DNA of 64,000 nucleotides from Vitrella brassicaformis (lineage: Eukaryota > Sar > Vitrellaceae), in assembly GCA_001179505.1 (NCBI GenBank), contig CDMY01000467.1, positions 1-64,000 of the forward strand, given 5' to 3'. Below are positions 38,553-49,468 of the stretch, one piece after another; position 1 is the first letter of the stretch, and each line of letters begins with the position of its first letter. The notes beneath the pieces were generated by a model. It ran no database searches, had not been told where the DNA came from, and saw nothing but the letters and a program-made list of their open reading frames with translations. The position numbers and the translations under genes are program-made.

Positions 38553-38624
38553 CACGCCCTGAAGGATTTGAACCCTCGTCATCGGGTTTTGGAGACCCGC
38601 GTTCTACCCCTGAACTAAGGACGC
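38553..38624 (-). tRNA. trnW-CCA: tRNA-Trp (CCA)
   Basis: Acceptor GCGTCCT/AGGGCGT, anticodon stem CGGGT/ACCCG around CTCCAAA (CCA), and G73, the tryptophan discriminator. The CCA anticodon reads only UGG; it argues against the UGA=Trp code reported for the relative Chromera. Confidence 0.95.
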
Positions 38625-38651
38625 TCCTTTATTTGTCAGAGAGGGTGAAAC

Positions 38652-38795
38652 TTATCTGAAGGAGAAGGCTGCTTGCCAAAGAAAAGCCAGTAGTAGGAAC
38701 AAAACAGGGACCGCAGGCAAGACATCGATGACCGGAGCCATGAATTGGTAAGTTTCTGGAAGTTTGCACAAAACTTCAAAAAGGCTTGAATTCAT
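38652..38795 (-). CDS. psbK: Photosystem II protein K
   Basis: A 47-residue ORF with [20 protein letters not shown] followed by [15 protein letters not shown], matching PsbK (family KLPEAYxxFxPIVDVxPxIP...LLAFVWQASVGFR). PsbK is a single-helix PSII core subunit. It lies between trnW and petN on the minus strand. Confidence 0.95.
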   Translation of the reverse strand: MNSSLFEVLCKLPETYQFMAPVIDVLPAVPVLFLLLAFLWQAAFSFR

Positions 38796-38897
38796 AAGAT
38801 CATGAAGGTGTTTAAAAATATGTCACAAATTTACATAACTTCTAATAAAGTCTAACTCCAGAAAGTGGTCAGCCTGACCATACCGAGAAAATCTATT

Positions 38898-38990
38898 TTA
38901 CAGCCCGTTGCGCCCCCATACGGTGAGAGCGATTGACATAGCGGTAACCGCACACAGCAAAGCCCACCCAAGCATAACTTCAGAAGGCAT
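38898..38990 (-). CDS. petN: Cytochrome b6f complex subunit PetN
   Basis: The 30-residue product ends MLGWALLCAVTAMSIALTVW plus GRNGL, matching PetN, a one-helix b6f subunit whose family ends in VVWGRNG(F/L). The ATG at 38990 gives the family length; one at 39005 adds five residues. Confidence 0.92.
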   Translation of the reverse strand: MPSEVMLGWALLCAVTAMSIALTVWGRNGL

Positions 38991-39072
38991 TCCAAGATCC
39001 TCCATTTGCCTAAAATTAAAAGCCGTTAGAGGTTCTTCGCACCGAGACTAGTGGCGTCTGGACCTGTTACTG

Positions 39073-39645
39073 TTAGTTAAGAAAATTAAAAACTTTGGTC
39101 GATTCCGAAGAATTGGGCCTGGTTTTTAGAACATATCGAATGGCGTAGATTCCTCCTAGAACAGCGAGTGAGCCGGTGGTTAAAAAGGCGTAGCTTACAA
39201 TCATCATGCTCACATGGACACTTAGCCAAGGAGCTCGGAGACTTTGAGGAGGCCCATTTGACTGTTGCATAGCCACAGGAAGAGCCGAGTCTACGAACAG
39301 TAAAACTCCTCCTAACAAAATCGTGATTCCCAGAGCCAGCCAAGGGCTAATTCTTTTGAGGCGTGACGTCGGTCCTAACACTAGCAAGTTCAGCGCACAA
39401 ATAAGCAGAGCTAGTACACAAAACGATTCGTAGAGACTAGCCAGAGGGACAGTGTGGTACCACACGCACCTTAAAAGAAACCAAACCAAAAAACATTCCA
39501 AAAGAACCCACAGGCAAAAACGGCTAGTCACAGAAAAGACTTTAGAACATTTTAGCCAGGGCGCCAGGGTAAACCCGGCTAGTTGTGCCAGAAACGACAT
39601 GTTGGTAAAAGCTAGCCAAGACTGTGTCATCCAACTGTAGCCCAT
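39073..39645 (-). CDS. ccsA: Cytochrome c biogenesis protein CcsA, truncated
   Basis: The 190-residue, multi-helix protein matches the first two thirds of CcsA: RCVWYHTVPLASLYESFCVL corresponds to the GHFPLSNLYES block and LSVHVSMMIVSYAFLTTGSL to the conserved MHVSMMxxSYxxLLxGSL helix. CcsA normally has about 310 residues, ending in the tryptophan-rich WWD haem-handling domain (WGSYWSWDPKET type). Here the frame stops at 39073 and petN starts 68 nt later, so that domain is not encoded at this locus, nor did I see it elsewhere in the window. It could be a split gene, a shortened protein or a decaying one. Confidence 0.85.
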   Translation of the reverse strand: MGYSWMTQSWLAFTNMSFLAQLAGFTLAPWLKCSKVFSVTSRFCLWVLLECFLVWFLLRCVWYHTVPLASLYESFCVLALLICALNLLVLGPTSRLKRISPWLALGITILLGGVLLFVDSALPVAMQQSNGPPQSLRAPWLSVHVSMMIVSYAFLTTGSLAVLGGIYAIRYVLKTRPNSSESTKVFNFLN

Positions 39646-39718
39646 AAAAACTTGTTTAGCCCGTCATTCTATTCATGAATGCACTCAAAATCACAAACAA
39701 AAACAGAAGCAGCTTATC

Positions 39719-40192
39719 TTAATAATAAACCTTCCCCCCTCCCCACTTTTCTGAAACTAACTTCGGCTGTAACAAGATATGCCCGGCTATAGCAAACAAG
39801 TCGTCTTCTGTCAGATTACGCATTTTTGGAAATATATCAGCGTTCGTGACGTTGGGATGAAGTTCTGATAAAGATTCCACTCCATCATAGCTTTTAGGGT
39901 CCTTCATATAATTAATCAAGGCTTCAATATTGTCTCTACGTGGCTGAGCGCCTTTTAGAGCTGTGAGGTCTAGACCAACGTTTTGGTTGGTCTTCGTTAC
40001 GCCTCCGGTATGGCAAGTGCTGCAAGAAGCGTTAAATAAGCGCTTCCCCCGTTTGACCTGCTCTAGAGTAAGGGTAACGGAACGTCCCGCCTCATTTAAG
40101 GGTATGGTTAAAGCCTCGGAGTCAAGCTCTTTACTTAGTTTCCATTGATAGTCGAATACCTGGGGCCCGTTTAGTAAGACGTTCTCTAACAT
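39719..40192 (-). CDS. psbV: Cytochrome c550 of photosystem II
   Basis: The 157-residue protein has LTIPLNEAGRSVTLTLEQVK, the haem motif in ASCSTCHTGGVTK and TEDDLFAIAGHILLQPKLVS, as in PsbV, an extrinsic lumenal subunit that stabilises the oxygen-evolving complex. Mature sequence begins near residue 27, but the residues before it (MLENVLLNGPQVFDYQWKLS) lack the hydrophobic stretch of a signal peptide. Plastid psbV occurs in glaucophyte and red lineages only. Confidence 0.95.
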   Translation of the reverse strand: MLENVLLNGPQVFDYQWKLSKELDSEALTIPLNEAGRSVTLTLEQVKRGKRLFNASCSTCHTGGVTKTNQNVGLDLTALKGAQPRRDNIEALINYMKDPKSYDGVESLSELHPNVTNADIFPKMRNLTEDDLFAIAGHILLQPKLVSEKWGGGKVYY

Positions 40193-40251
40193 TGGAGGAG
40201 TCCGATGGATCTGTAGATGTTTCTCCTGATTAAACCTAAATGTATTATCTG

Positions 40252-40554
40252 CTACCAGGTAGCTTTGAAAAGACCCGGTATCAAGGATTGATGTCCCAGT
40301 TCTCGCAACTGGTGTCGTGAGAGGCCTGTCAAACGATTATACGATTTAGACGTGCCTGTAACACCACAGCGGTTAGACTGACGGACGGCACTGCTGTCCC
40401 GCGGCAAAGTATCGAAAGCCGTTAGGACTTCCAGCTGTTGAGAAAAACTGCACACTCTCGTCCGAGCGTTCAAGAGGTAGTTTCGCCTTTTGTTAAATGT
40501 GTCACGCGCGTTTTGTTTTTTTAATTCTCTTTGTCTCACGGATATTTTTGGCAT
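40252..40554 (-). CDS. rps14: 30S ribosomal protein S14
   Basis: The 100-residue basic protein has RDSSAVRQSNRCGVTGTSKS, LTGLSRHQLRELGHQSLIPG and the end LFKATW, matching the uS14 block NRCxxTGRPRGxxRxFGLSRxxxRExAxxGxIPGxxKASW. The zinc-binding cysteines of the short S14 type are absent, as in other plastids. It lies between psbB and psbV. Confidence 0.96.
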   Translation of the reverse strand: MPKISVRQRELKKQNARDTFNKRRNYLLNARTRVCSFSQQLEVLTAFDTLPRDSSAVRQSNRCGVTGTSKSYNRLTGLSRHQLRELGHQSLIPGLFKATW

Positions 40555-40599
40555 TTGAACATGCTAAATAACATGAGGTTCTTCCCGCCAAATGTCGAA

Positions 40600-42198
40600 T
40601 TATCGACTCAACTCTGTTGTTTCGTCACCAAGTTTTTGGAAAGCTCCAAACTCCACTTGTTTCACCACATCCGCTCCAATACCAGTTAAAACATCTCGGA
40701 ATAGTGTACGGCCGCCATGCCACAAATGTCCAAAATAGAACAATAAAGCCAGGTTCAGGTGCCCGAACGTGTACCACCCTCTAGGGCTGCTTCTAAACAC
40801 CCCGTCAGACTGTAAGGTCACGCGGTCAAACTGGAACATCTCTCCTAATTGAGCTTTACGTGCGAACTTTTTGACCGTTGTCGGATCATCAAATTTCTGT
40901 CCGTTTAGTTTTCCGCCTAAAAACTGCACCGAAACTCCTACTTGTTCGATACTGTACTTCGACTCAGCTCGTCTGAAGGGAATGTCAGCCTGGACTACAC
41001 CATCCTTGTCTACTAGGATGACTGGGAAGGTTTCAAAAAACGAAGGCATTCTTCTAACAGTAAGTTCATTGCCGTCTTTAGTACGGAAAATTGGGTGACC
41101 TAGCCAGGCTTGAGCGATTCCATCGCCCTTGTTCATAGGGCCTGCTCTAAACAGACCGCCCTTGGCTGGGTTATTTCCTACATAATCGTAAAAAGCCAGT
41201 TTGTCTGGGACCAACGACCACGCCTCCGTCAAAGAATAGCCTCTGCGAAGATTATTTTCAACTTGTCGTTCCACCTCTTGTTGGAAATAACCACTATCCC
41301 ATTGGTAACGGGTAGGGCCGAACAGGTCAACTGGCGTTGTCGCGCTACCATACCACATAGTTCCCGATGTGACGAAGGCCGCAAAGAATACGGCCGCTAT
41401 ACTGCTCGAAAGCACGGTCTCGATGTTTCCCATTCGTAGAAGTTTGAACAAACGTTCTGAAGGGCGCACGGACAGGTGGAATACCGAAGCAATGATCCCT
41501 AAAATTCCGGCGGCGATATGATGAGCAGCTACCCCACCCGGATTGAATGGGTTAAACCCATCGGGACCCCACTCCGGTTGGACAGGTTTTACAGCAGCGG
41601 ATAGACCGTACGCGTCGGACACCCAAATGCCCGGCCCAAAAAGACCCGCAACATGGAACCCACCAAATCCTAGACAAAGGAAACTTGCCAGTGCTAGATG
41701 GATACCAAAGACAAGAGGCAAGTCCAGCACTAACTGATTACTCTCGGGATCTCTGAAAATGTCTAGATCCCAAAAGGTCCAGTGCCATATGGCAGCCAAG
41801 AACAATAGGCCAGATAAAATGATATGAGACACTGCTACGCCTTCCACACTCCATATGCCGGGTCCTCGAGACACTAAGAATTGGAAAATTTGGTCGACGA
41901 CGCCAGTGGATTCATCCACAGCATAAATTGGAACGGCCTCGAGGTCCGTGTCCCCAAGTAAGCTCCATCCGTTCCAAGATTCTGTGACACCAAGTCTAGC
42001 CATAAAGGGTAACACAAACATTCCTTGTCGCCACATAGGATTAAGTACCGGGTCTGAAGGATCAAACACAGAGAGTTCGTAAAGTGCCATGGAACCAGCC
42101 CAACCCGCCACTAAAGCTGTATGCATGATGTGCACAGCGATTAAACGGCCCGGGTCGTTTAAGACAACAGTATGTACTCTATACCAGGGTAATGCCAT
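40600..42198 (-). CDS. psbB: Photosystem II CP47 antenna protein
   Basis: From the ATG at 42198 the protein begins [20 protein letters not shown], the standard CP47 start. It contains six-helix antenna blocks such as [15 protein letters not shown] and [13 protein letters not shown], the large lumenal loop, and [20 protein letters not shown] near the end. At 532 residues it is a little longer than usual (508), mainly at the C-terminus. It is separated from its common partners psbT, psbN and psbH. Confidence 0.98.
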   Translation of the reverse strand: MALPWYRVHTVVLNDPGRLIAVHIMHTALVAGWAGSMALYELSVFDPSDPVLNPMWRQGMFVLPFMARLGVTESWNGWSLLGDTDLEAVPIYAVDESTGVVDQIFQFLVSRGPGIWSVEGVAVSHIILSGLLFLAAIWHWTFWDLDIFRDPESNQLVLDLPLVFGIHLALASFLCLGFGGFHVAGLFGPGIWVSDAYGLSAAVKPVQPEWGPDGFNPFNPGGVAAHHIAAGILGIIASVFHLSVRPSERLFKLLRMGNIETVLSSSIAAVFFAAFVTSGTMWYGSATTPVDLFGPTRYQWDSGYFQQEVERQVENNLRRGYSLTEAWSLVPDKLAFYDYVGNNPAKGGLFRAGPMNKGDGIAQAWLGHPIFRTKDGNELTVRRMPSFFETFPVILVDKDGVVQADIPFRRAESKYSIEQVGVSVQFLGGKLNGQKFDDPTTVKKFARKAQLGEMFQFDRVTLQSDGVFRSSPRGWYTFGHLNLALLFYFGHLWHGGRTLFRDVLTGIGADVVKQVEFGAFQKLGDETTELSR

Positions 42199-42249
42199 AG
42201 TTTTGAGGGGAGTTAAGTGAAGCGGCATGAATACTGAAAAATCAATAAT

Positions 42250-43314
42250 TTAAGCATAACGAGCGCTGAAAGGCGTGCGCTTGCGGTGGCGTGGCTTTAA
42301 AAGGAATAGGCGCACAAACTGCCAAGCTATGTTGCATTGAAGAAAAGTCTTGTAAACACTTGCAGAAACAACTGGGGATGGCAGGATACTAGGAGGACTG
42401 ACTTTACCTGCCTCAATATCCATGAGTTTTTGATAATAGCTCGAGCACCTCTCCAAATGCTCGATAAAAAAAGGATTGTACAGATTTAAGGAAATGGGAA
42501 ATATCTTGGATGCTGTGTAGTTAGTTCGCTCCATGACATGAAGATCAAACGAAGCTGTGTTTAGGCCCAGCGCTTCATAGAAACCGGATCGCTGAGCGTC
42601 GTTTAAATACATGGTTACAAAAACTGACAGCAAGAAAAACCGCGACCATAGGCGCGCTAAAGGCCCTGACAACAGGTGGGGCTGCGCTCTTAGCACCGCC
42701 GCGAAAAAATCCCCGTGCCTATTTTCATCTTGGCACCAACCTTCAAAATATCTAAAAATAGGATAGATTCGATAGTGGGGATTAGCTTGCAAGTGCCTAT
42801 ATATAGTTATGTAGCGCCAATATCCAATTTTCTCAGATAAGTAAGTTGCATACAAGATAAACCGAGGGGAAAAATATGTGTACTTCCTTGCCTTGGTTAA
42901 AAAGCCTAAGTCCAAAACCACATTAAAGTCTCCCAAGCATTTGTTTAAGAACCCTGCGTGGCGCGCTTCGTCTCGAGCCAATAAGGCAAAGCCTTCTGCG
43001 AGCAACGAGTTTTTTGATTCCAATTTCCTGGACAGTTCCTTGTAGAGTAGAAATCCAGAAAACTCTGCTGTGCAAGAACGTTCAAGAAATTCCACCATAA
43101 GCTGCTTGGTCTCCTCGGGCATGGTTGACCAGGACTGTTTGAATTCATTATCTCGTATAAAATGAAAACGGTTGTAGTCGCCCCGCAACTCTTTGAGAAT
43201 ACTTTCAATTTCTAACAAGTTTCTGTTCACTTGGTAGTTAGCCATCGAATCAAAGTCTGTCGTGTAAAAGCGTGGAGTTAGCAGTGTTTCTTTAATGGCG
43301 GTCTGTTGCTTCAT
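42250..43314 (-). CDS. acsF: Mg-protoporphyrin IX monomethyl ester cyclase (aerobic)
   Basis: AcsF is the di-iron oxidative cyclase that forms the fifth ring of chlorophyll, supplying protochlorophyllide to ChlLNB. The 354-residue product has two carboxylate-histidine motifs, [11 protein letters not shown] and [15 protein letters not shown], with [20 protein letters not shown] and [19 protein letters not shown]. The length is normal. Plastid acsF is found in red algae and a few derived lineages, including chromerids. Confidence 0.96.
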   Translation of the reverse strand: MKQQTAIKETLLTPRFYTTDFDSMANYQVNRNLLEIESILKELRGDYNRFHFIRDNEFKQSWSTMPEETKQLMVEFLERSCTAEFSGFLLYKELSRKLESKNSLLAEGFALLARDEARHAGFLNKCLGDFNVVLDLGFLTKARKYTYFSPRFILYATYLSEKIGYWRYITIYRHLQANPHYRIYPIFRYFEGWCQDENRHGDFFAAVLRAQPHLLSGPLARLWSRFFLLSVFVTMYLNDAQRSGFYEALGLNTASFDLHVMERTNYTASKIFPISLNLYNPFFIEHLERCSSYYQKLMDIEAGKVSPPSILPSPVVSASVYKTFLQCNIAWQFVRLFLLKPRHRKRTPFSARYA

Positions 43315-43411
43315 AAAATTTATCTAGTCCTGTAGGTTACTCTTCGTTGCCCTTGACTCACTCTGCAGCTTGGAACTGTACAAATTTGGAAGCCAGGCCA
43401 GCTGTTTGCGT

Positions 43412-43519
43412 TTAGGTGTTGTAAGGGTTGCGTGATGGATCAGAGGATAGTAGACCAAAAACAAATAAAGATATAAAGAAACTGATGGTTGCATACACCA
43501 CTAGCTTTAAAGCTGCCAT
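43412..43519 (-). CDS. psbI: Photosystem II protein I
   Basis: A 35-residue ORF reading [20 protein letters not shown] and then [15 protein letters not shown] matches PsbI (family [34 protein letters not shown]), a single-helix subunit beside D1. Confidence 0.94.
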   Translation of the reverse strand: MAALKLVVYATISFFISLFVFGLLSSDPSRNPYNT

Positions 43520-43596
43520 AAGTAGCAAAGGTCTTGTCTCATGAGCTTCCCGCCGAGCTGGTAATTAGAAAACTGCTGCTGACAAACTAATTAGTT

Positions 43597-45915
43597 TTAA
43601 GGGCGTTCTGTGGAAGCAATGACGAAGGCAGCGTAAGTGAGTATATACCCTACGGTAAAGTGCGCTAGCCCTACCAGACGCGCCTGAACGATCGATAACG
43701 CCACTGGCTTATCTCTCCAACGAATTAGATTAGCAATAGGGGTGCGCTCGTGCGCCCACACTAGCGTCTCTATTAACTCTTGCCAGTACCCTCGCCATGA
43801 AATCAAAAACATGAAGCCGGTTGCCCACACCAAGTGACCAAATAAGAACATCCATGCCCAGACTGCATTGCTGTTAACCCCAAGAGGGTTGTACCCATTG
43901 ATCAATTTAGATGAATTTAGCCACAAATAGTCTCTGAGCCATCCCATTAAGTAGTTGGACGATTCGTCGAAAAAGGCTGGGTTTCCTTGCCATACTGCTA
44001 AATGCTTCCAATGCCAATAAAAAGTCACCCAACCAATAGTATTTAACATCCAAAACATGGCTAGATAGAACGCATCCCATGCGGAAATGTCACAGGTACC
44101 TCCTCGTCCGGGCCCATCACACGGAAAACTATAGCCAAACTGATTCTTGTCAGGCATAAGTTTGGAACCCCGAGCATCTAATGCCCCTTTGACCAAAATT
44201 AAAGTCGTCGTATGGAGTCCTAATGCGATAGCATGATGCACTAAAAAATCACCAGGCCCTATCTCTAAGAATATGGAATTGGCGTTGCTGTTAACTTGTT
44301 TTAGCCAGCCATCTATCCAAGGAGCGCTAGAAATAGGAGTTAAAAGGCTGTCCCCGGCTGCAAGAGTAGGGTCTGACAACCACCACTGCAAATTATATAC
44401 TAACTTTCCAGAAGACGCCTGAATAAGTTGGGCAAATACAGGCTCTACAAGAATCTGCTTTTCCGCTTGGCCGAAAGCTACCACAACATCATTGTGAACA
44501 TACAGTCCCAGTGTGTGGAATCCCAAGAATAAAGAGACCCAACTCAAGTGAGAGATAATTGTCTCCTTATGAGCTAAGACGCGAGCAAGCACATTCCCCC
44601 GATTGGTTACTGGGTTGTAATCTTGAACTAAGAAAATGGCTCCATGCGCAAAAGCACCTACCATCAAAAATCCTGCAATATACTGATGATGCGTGTAGAG
44701 AGCTGATTGGGTCACTAAGTCCTTGTCCAAAAACGCGTAAGCTGGAAGAGCATAAATATGTTGGGCTGCTAGGGAAGTAGCTACTCCCAGGGCGGCCAAA
44801 GCAAAGCAGAGCTGCAAGTGAAGCGAATCAGTAATAGTTTCAAATAACCCCTTATGACCTTCTCCCAGCATTCCACTTGGGGGGACATGAGCTTCTAAAA
44901 TGGCCTTTAAACTATGCCCTTTTTGCCAGTTAGTGCGATACATGTGCCCGGCAACCACTAGCACGACTCCTAAAGCTAAGTGGTGGTGAGCTATGTCGCT
45001 TAACCACAAAGACTGAGTGTATGGGTCAAAGCCTCCCAAGAAGGTTAGGATGGCAGTGCCCGAGCCGATATCGCTGTTGAATATGTGGCCAGGGGCGTCT
45101 GGATTTAGAGCATATTGTGTCCAGGACAGGCCAAAGTTTCCCGGTACCGGTACAACACCACCACCACCATTAAAGCCAAAGACTTTAAATAAGGGACCTA
45201 AACCATCTGGGTGGGGCGGTGTAAATAAGAAATTGTCCCATCCTACGTGTTGACCACGAGATTCGGGAAGAGCCACATGTACTAGATGTCCGGCCCAGGC
45301 AATCGAACTAAAGCCGAATAGCCCTGCAATATGATGGTTAAGACGAGATTCATTATTTTCGAAAAAGCTTTGGGGCGGCCTAAACTTAGGCTGAAGCTTC
45401 AAGGTTCCTGCAAAAAGCATTAGTCCCGCCAATAACACTAAGCCTAATGCAGAGGCATACAGGTCTGTATCCGTACGTAGCCCAATCGTGTACCACCAGT
45501 TGTACACTCCCGAATAAGAAATGTTTACCGGATACGGAGCCCCCTGTGGAGTAAACGCTTTAGTAGCTGCCTCGCCAAAGTGGGGATCCCAAATACGATG
45601 AGCAATAGGGCGAGTGTTGGTGGGGTCAGCGACCCACGCCTCAAAATTACCCTGCCAAGCCACATGAAATAGGTTGCCTGAGGTCCACAAGAAAATTACT
45701 GCCAAGTGTCCAAAGTGCGAAGCGAAAATGGCTTGGTAAGTCTTTTCTTTTGTGGCCCCATCGTAAGACTCTAAGTCGTGAACTGTGGCAAGACCGTACC
45801 ATAATCGTCGTGTGGTAGGGTCTTTCGCTAGGCCCTCGCTAAAAGCAGGCCAACGTACGGATCTGGATGGAGAGAAAGAGGCAGTGTATGATGGTGTGGC
45901 CCTCTGCGCTACCAT
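43597..45915 (-). CDS. psaB: Photosystem I P700 apoprotein A2
   Basis: PsaB is identified by [20 protein letters not shown] near the N-terminus and the C-terminal [20 protein letters not shown]. The FX cluster motif [20 protein letters not shown] is intact. It has 772 residues against about 734 usually: the N-terminus is longer by about 20, and a glycine-rich insertion ([15 protein letters not shown]) occurs after [19 protein letters not shown]. It follows psaA with 94 nt between. Confidence 0.98.
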   Translation of the reverse strand: MVAQRATPSYTASFSPSRSVRWPAFSEGLAKDPTTRRLWYGLATVHDLESYDGATKEKTYQAIFASHFGHLAVIFLWTSGNLFHVAWQGNFEAWVADPTNTRPIAHRIWDPHFGEAATKAFTPQGAPYPVNISYSGVYNWWYTIGLRTDTDLYASALGLVLLAGLMLFAGTLKLQPKFRPPQSFFENNESRLNHHIAGLFGFSSIAWAGHLVHVALPESRGQHVGWDNFLFTPPHPDGLGPLFKVFGFNGGGGVVPVPGNFGLSWTQYALNPDAPGHIFNSDIGSGTAILTFLGGFDPYTQSLWLSDIAHHHLALGVVLVVAGHMYRTNWQKGHSLKAILEAHVPPSGMLGEGHKGLFETITDSLHLQLCFALAALGVATSLAAQHIYALPAYAFLDKDLVTQSALYTHHQYIAGFLMVGAFAHGAIFLVQDYNPVTNRGNVLARVLAHKETIISHLSWVSLFLGFHTLGLYVHNDVVVAFGQAEKQILVEPVFAQLIQASSGKLVYNLQWWLSDPTLAAGDSLLTPISSAPWIDGWLKQVNSNANSIFLEIGPGDFLVHHAIALGLHTTTLILVKGALDARGSKLMPDKNQFGYSFPCDGPGRGGTCDISAWDAFYLAMFWMLNTIGWVTFYWHWKHLAVWQGNPAFFDESSNYLMGWLRDYLWLNSSKLINGYNPLGVNSNAVWAWMFLFGHLVWATGFMFLISWRGYWQELIETLVWAHERTPIANLIRWRDKPVALSIVQARLVGLAHFTVGYILTYAAFVIASTERP

Positions 45916-46009
45916 TAAAAAGTTAAACTAACCCAAATCTGATCTTCACGCCCTGCTCAACAATGGTTATGTTTTTTCCAGACCGTTTGCAAAATATACT
46001 CGTCTAAGC

Positions 46010-48256
46010 TTAAAGCGACACAGACCTAGCTAAAAAGAAGGCCCAGGTGGTGCCAATACCACCCAGTAGATAATGAGCTAGTCCCACAGCTCGTCCTTGA
46101 GTGATACTAAGAGCTCGAGGTTGAATCACTGGCATAACACTGACTTTTTCGTGCGCCCATACAATGGATTCTATGAGCTCTTGCCAGTAGCCCCGACCAC
46201 TGAACAAGAACATCAAACTAAACGCCCAAACGAAATGAGCCCCTAAGAAAATCAATCCGTATGCAGAGCTCGCACTTCCATAAGACTGTACAACTTGAGC
46301 AGCCTGAGCCCATAAAAAGTCTCTTAGCCAGCCGTTGATAGTTATGGCACTCTGGGCAAAATTCCCTCCAGTAACATGAGAAACGACCCCGTCAGACGAT
46401 ACAGATCCCCACACATCAGATTGCATTTTCCAGAAGAAGTGGAAAATAACGATAGAGAGAGAATTATACATCCAAAAAGAACCTAAGAATACATGGTCCC
46501 AGCTGGAAACTTGACAAGTTCCCCCGCGCCCTGGCCCATCGCAAGGAAAGCGGAACCCCAAGCGAGCTTTATCAGGGATGAGTTTAGAGCTGCGAGCGTA
46601 CAAGACTCCTTTCAGTAGAATAAGTGCGGTCACATGAATTGTGAAGGCATGGATATGGTGGACCAAGAAATCGGCTGTGCCTAGTGTCATTGGCATGACA
46701 GCCACTTTTCCGGCCAAGGCAATTGTTTCTCCTCCAAAGATATAGCTAGGAGTTGACAGGGTGTTAGGAGCTGTGGCACTAGCCGCACTACTGTGCAAAT
46801 GCTGAACCCACTGTGCAAAAATAGGCTGAAGTGAGATAGCTGAGTCAGAAAACATGTCTCTAGAACGACCGAGCGCACGCATTGTATCGTTGTGAATATA
46901 TAAGCCAAAACTATGAAAGCCCAGGAAAATACATACCCAGTTTAAATGAGAAATAATGGTATCACGGTGCTTAAGCACACGATCCAACACGTTGTCATAG
47001 TTTTCAATAGAAATTGGATTAAAGTCGCGAATCAAGCAGATAGCAGCATGCGCCCCAGCACCAACTATACAGAAACCGCCAATCCAGACATGATGAGTAA
47101 ATAAAGAAAGCTGTGTGGCATAGTCTACCGCAATGTAAGGGTAAGGAGGCATAGCATACATATGGTGAGCCACAATTATGCTTAAAGACCCCAGCATAGC
47201 CAAATTAATCGCCAGTTGAGCGTGCCAAGACGTTGTCAACAGTTCGTACAGACCAGCGTGGCCTTTACCTGTTAATGGTCCCTTGTGGGCTTCTAGAATA
47301 TCCTTAATTTTGTGGCCGATTCCCCAACTGGTTTTATACATATGGCCGGCTACAATAAACAGAACCGCCAGGGCCAAGTGGTGATGAGCACAATCAGTTA
47401 GCCACAAAGCTCCTGTAGTTGGGTTTAGCCCTCCTTTAAAGGTTAAAAAATCAGCGTAGTCGCCCCACTGCAGGGTGAAGAACGGTAGCAGCCCTTTCTC
47501 AAAGCTAGGATAGAGCTGAGCCATCAGTGATCTATTAGTAATGAACTCGAAAGGATAGGGCAATTCTTTTCCAGTAAACCCTAGATCTAAGAGCATGTTG
47601 ATAGGTGCAGCAACATGAATTTGATGACCCGCCCAAGAAAGGCAGCCAAGTCCTAACAATCCGGCTAAATGGTGGTTTAACATTGACTCCACGTTCTGAA
47701 ACCAGCTTAAGCGAGGCGCAGAAATGTGGAAGTGGTACCATCCTGCTAGCACCATCAAAGCTGCCATATGAGCGGCTCCGAAAGATGTGAAGTAGAGCTC
47801 AAATTCATTAGTAATCCCTTCTGAGCGCCAGAGCTGAAAAAAGCCCGAGGTGATCTGGAGCCCAGTAGTATTACCTCCAAGGTCGGCATTCAAAATGTCT
47901 TGGCCCACTGAAGGCCAAACTACTTGCGCACTAGGCTTCACGCGAAGAGGATCGGCCATCCAGGCGCTGTAGTTAGAAAAATAAGCTCCATGAAAGTGCA
48001 TCCCACTCAACCACAAGAAAATGACTGCTAGTTGGCCGAAATGGGCTCCGAACACCTTGCGTGACACTTCTTCCAGATCACCAAATTGTGTGTCAAAGTC
48101 ATGTGCATCGGCGTGGAGATTCCAAATCCACGTGGTGGATTTGGGTCCCTTGGACAGGGTTCGAGAAAAATGTCCGGGTTGGGCCCAACGATCCAGAGTG
48201 GCTGGTGTGTGACGTTCAGTAAGAGACTTCATGTCTGGGAGTGGTGATTGACCCAT
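46010..48256 (-). CDS. psaA: Photosystem I P700 apoprotein A1
   Basis: The 748-residue protein has the block [20 protein letters not shown], the FX motif [20 protein letters not shown] and the end [18 protein letters not shown]. The length is normal and the reading frame is unbroken, unlike the split psaA of Chromera. It heads the psaA-psaB unit, with a promoter-like element just upstream. Confidence 0.98.
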   Translation of the reverse strand: MGQSPLPDMKSLTERHTPATLDRWAQPGHFSRTLSKGPKSTTWIWNLHADAHDFDTQFGDLEEVSRKVFGAHFGQLAVIFLWLSGMHFHGAYFSNYSAWMADPLRVKPSAQVVWPSVGQDILNADLGGNTTGLQITSGFFQLWRSEGITNEFELYFTSFGAAHMAALMVLAGWYHFHISAPRLSWFQNVESMLNHHLAGLLGLGCLSWAGHQIHVAAPINMLLDLGFTGKELPYPFEFITNRSLMAQLYPSFEKGLLPFFTLQWGDYADFLTFKGGLNPTTGALWLTDCAHHHLALAVLFIVAGHMYKTSWGIGHKIKDILEAHKGPLTGKGHAGLYELLTTSWHAQLAINLAMLGSLSIIVAHHMYAMPPYPYIAVDYATQLSLFTHHVWIGGFCIVGAGAHAAICLIRDFNPISIENYDNVLDRVLKHRDTIISHLNWVCIFLGFHSFGLYIHNDTMRALGRSRDMFSDSAISLQPIFAQWVQHLHSSAASATAPNTLSTPSYIFGGETIALAGKVAVMPMTLGTADFLVHHIHAFTIHVTALILLKGVLYARSSKLIPDKARLGFRFPCDGPGRGGTCQVSSWDHVFLGSFWMYNSLSIVIFHFFWKMQSDVWGSVSSDGVVSHVTGGNFAQSAITINGWLRDFLWAQAAQVVQSYGSASSAYGLIFLGAHFVWAFSLMFLFSGRGYWQELIESIVWAHEKVSVMPVIQPRALSITQGRAVGLAHYLLGGIGTTWAFFLARSVSL

Positions 48257-48293
48257 GACCTAAAGAGTGCACTGCTTTCTAGAGAGACATTGT

Positions 48294-48321
48294 ATAGTAT
48301 GCTCGGTTGCTTCCAGGTCAA
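48294..48321 (-). promoter_or_regulatory. Sigma70-type promoter upstream of psaA
   Basis: On the minus strand TTGACC (48321-48316) and TACTAT (48299-48294) are 16 nt apart, close to the bacterial -35/-10 consensus. Transcription would start about 30 nt before the psaA ATG. Placement in the psaA/trnE divergent gap supports it; it is untested. Confidence 0.5.
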
Positions 48322-48495
48322 GACACAGCACCGCAAACATGTTAAGTATTTTTTACTCTATTTTTAGTCTAGCCAAAGATAGGGCAGGGGGATCACTGGC
48401 AAAAGCGTTCTGTCTTCCATATCGCTAATCTCATGGGTACAAAAAGTTAAGAGTGTAAGCGCTTAAAGCATATATCCTAGTATATCGATTATATA

Positions 48496-48568
48496 GCTCC
48501 CATCGTCTAGAGGCCTAGGACGTCTCTCTTTCACGGAGACAACAGGGGTTCGAACCCCCTTGGGAGCG
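48496..48568 (+). tRNA. trnE-UUC: tRNA-Glu (UUC)
   Basis: Acceptor GCTCCCA/TGGGAGC, anticodon loop CTTTCAC (TTC) and T arm AGGGGTTCGAACCCCCT. Plastid tRNA-Glu also feeds tetrapyrrole synthesis through glutamyl-tRNA. Confidence 0.95.
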
Positions 48569-48596
48569 GTTATTTTTTTGCATTTCCTGATGAGGC

Positions 48597-48670
48597 CGGG
48601 GCGTAGCGCAGTTTGGTAGCGTATCTGCTTTGGGAGCAGAGGGTCACAGGTTCAAATCCTGTCGCTCCGA
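48597..48670 (+). tRNA. trnP-UGG: tRNA-Pro (UGG)
   Basis: Acceptor CGGGGCG/CGCTCCG, D arm GCGCAGTTTGGTAGCG, anticodon stem TCTGC/GCAGA around TTTGGGA (TGG). Confidence 0.95.
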
Positions 48671-48707
48671 TTAAGGTGTTACGGTTGGTCTGGTGTCTTC
48701 AAATATT

Positions 48708-49433
48708 ATGCTGAGTAACCATATGTCTGCAGAAAAAGCCATTAGGAAACGAAAGCCCGCAAGTGTCTGGCAGATGAATTATTGTCAAAAATACCGATTT
48801 CCTCGAGGCACCATGATTTATTTCAAAATCTTATCTTCTGGCGGACGTGTGGAAACGAGCATGGTTAGGAAAGCTTTAAGCCAAGAAATTTCTCCCGCAG
48901 GGCAGCCCGGGCATACGTTAGGGCGATCGAGTATTTCTGGGTCCAAACGCAAGCTATGGCGGCAAAAAGGAACCGGAAGGGCCCGAGCCGGGTCCAAGAC
49001 AGGCCCTCTCTGGAAGGGAGGAGGAGTAGTGTTTGGGCCACGAGGTGAACGGACTTCCGGTACTCAAAAGCGTAATAAAAAGTTGTGGAAAGCCGCTTTA
49101 AACTACGTTCTCTATGATAAGCTCAAGCATGAGAACTTAGTGTTGATGCTTGCTCCTTGGGCTTGGGAGATTAACCCTAACCCTTTGCCTTCACGGAAAG
49201 TTTTACTAAAAGGTCTAAGACATATATTACAAGACAAAAGCTGGCTTTTTGTCGTCCCCAATGGAACTTGTTTAGATACCTATCGGAGAGCCTTTTTTGA
49301 AGACGACATGAAAGTAACTGTACGTTCTCGGTCTACTGTAAAATGTATAGACATCCTACGTGCAGAAAAAGTTGCATTAATAGTTGGCCCTCAACATTAT
49401 TTAAATGCCCTAAAGCTAAGAGGTAGTGTTTAG
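48708..49433 (+). CDS. rpl4: 50S ribosomal protein L4
   Basis: The 241-residue product has [20 protein letters not shown], the conserved rRNA-contacting loop of uL4, followed by [17 protein letters not shown] and the C-terminal [18 protein letters not shown]. Conserved sequence starts near [13 protein letters not shown], so about 35-40 N-terminal residues are extra; the ATG at 48813 is a possible later start. It opens the large ribosomal-protein cluster; rpl3, which should precede it, is at 63567 on the other strand. Confidence 0.93.
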   Translation: MLSNHMSAEKAIRKRKPASVWQMNYCQKYRFPRGTMIYFKILSSGGRVETSMVRKALSQEISPAGQPGHTLGRSSISGSKRKLWRQKGTGRARAGSKTGPLWKGGGVVFGPRGERTSGTQKRNKKLWKAALNYVLYDKLKHENLVLMLAPWAWEINPNPLPSRKVLLKGLRHILQDKSWLFVVPNGTCLDTYRRAFFEDDMKVTVRSRSTVKCIDILRAEKVALIVGPQHYLNALKLRGSV

Positions 49434-49468
49434 ATTACAAGGCAAGCAAAACACTAAAAGCTAGCCCA

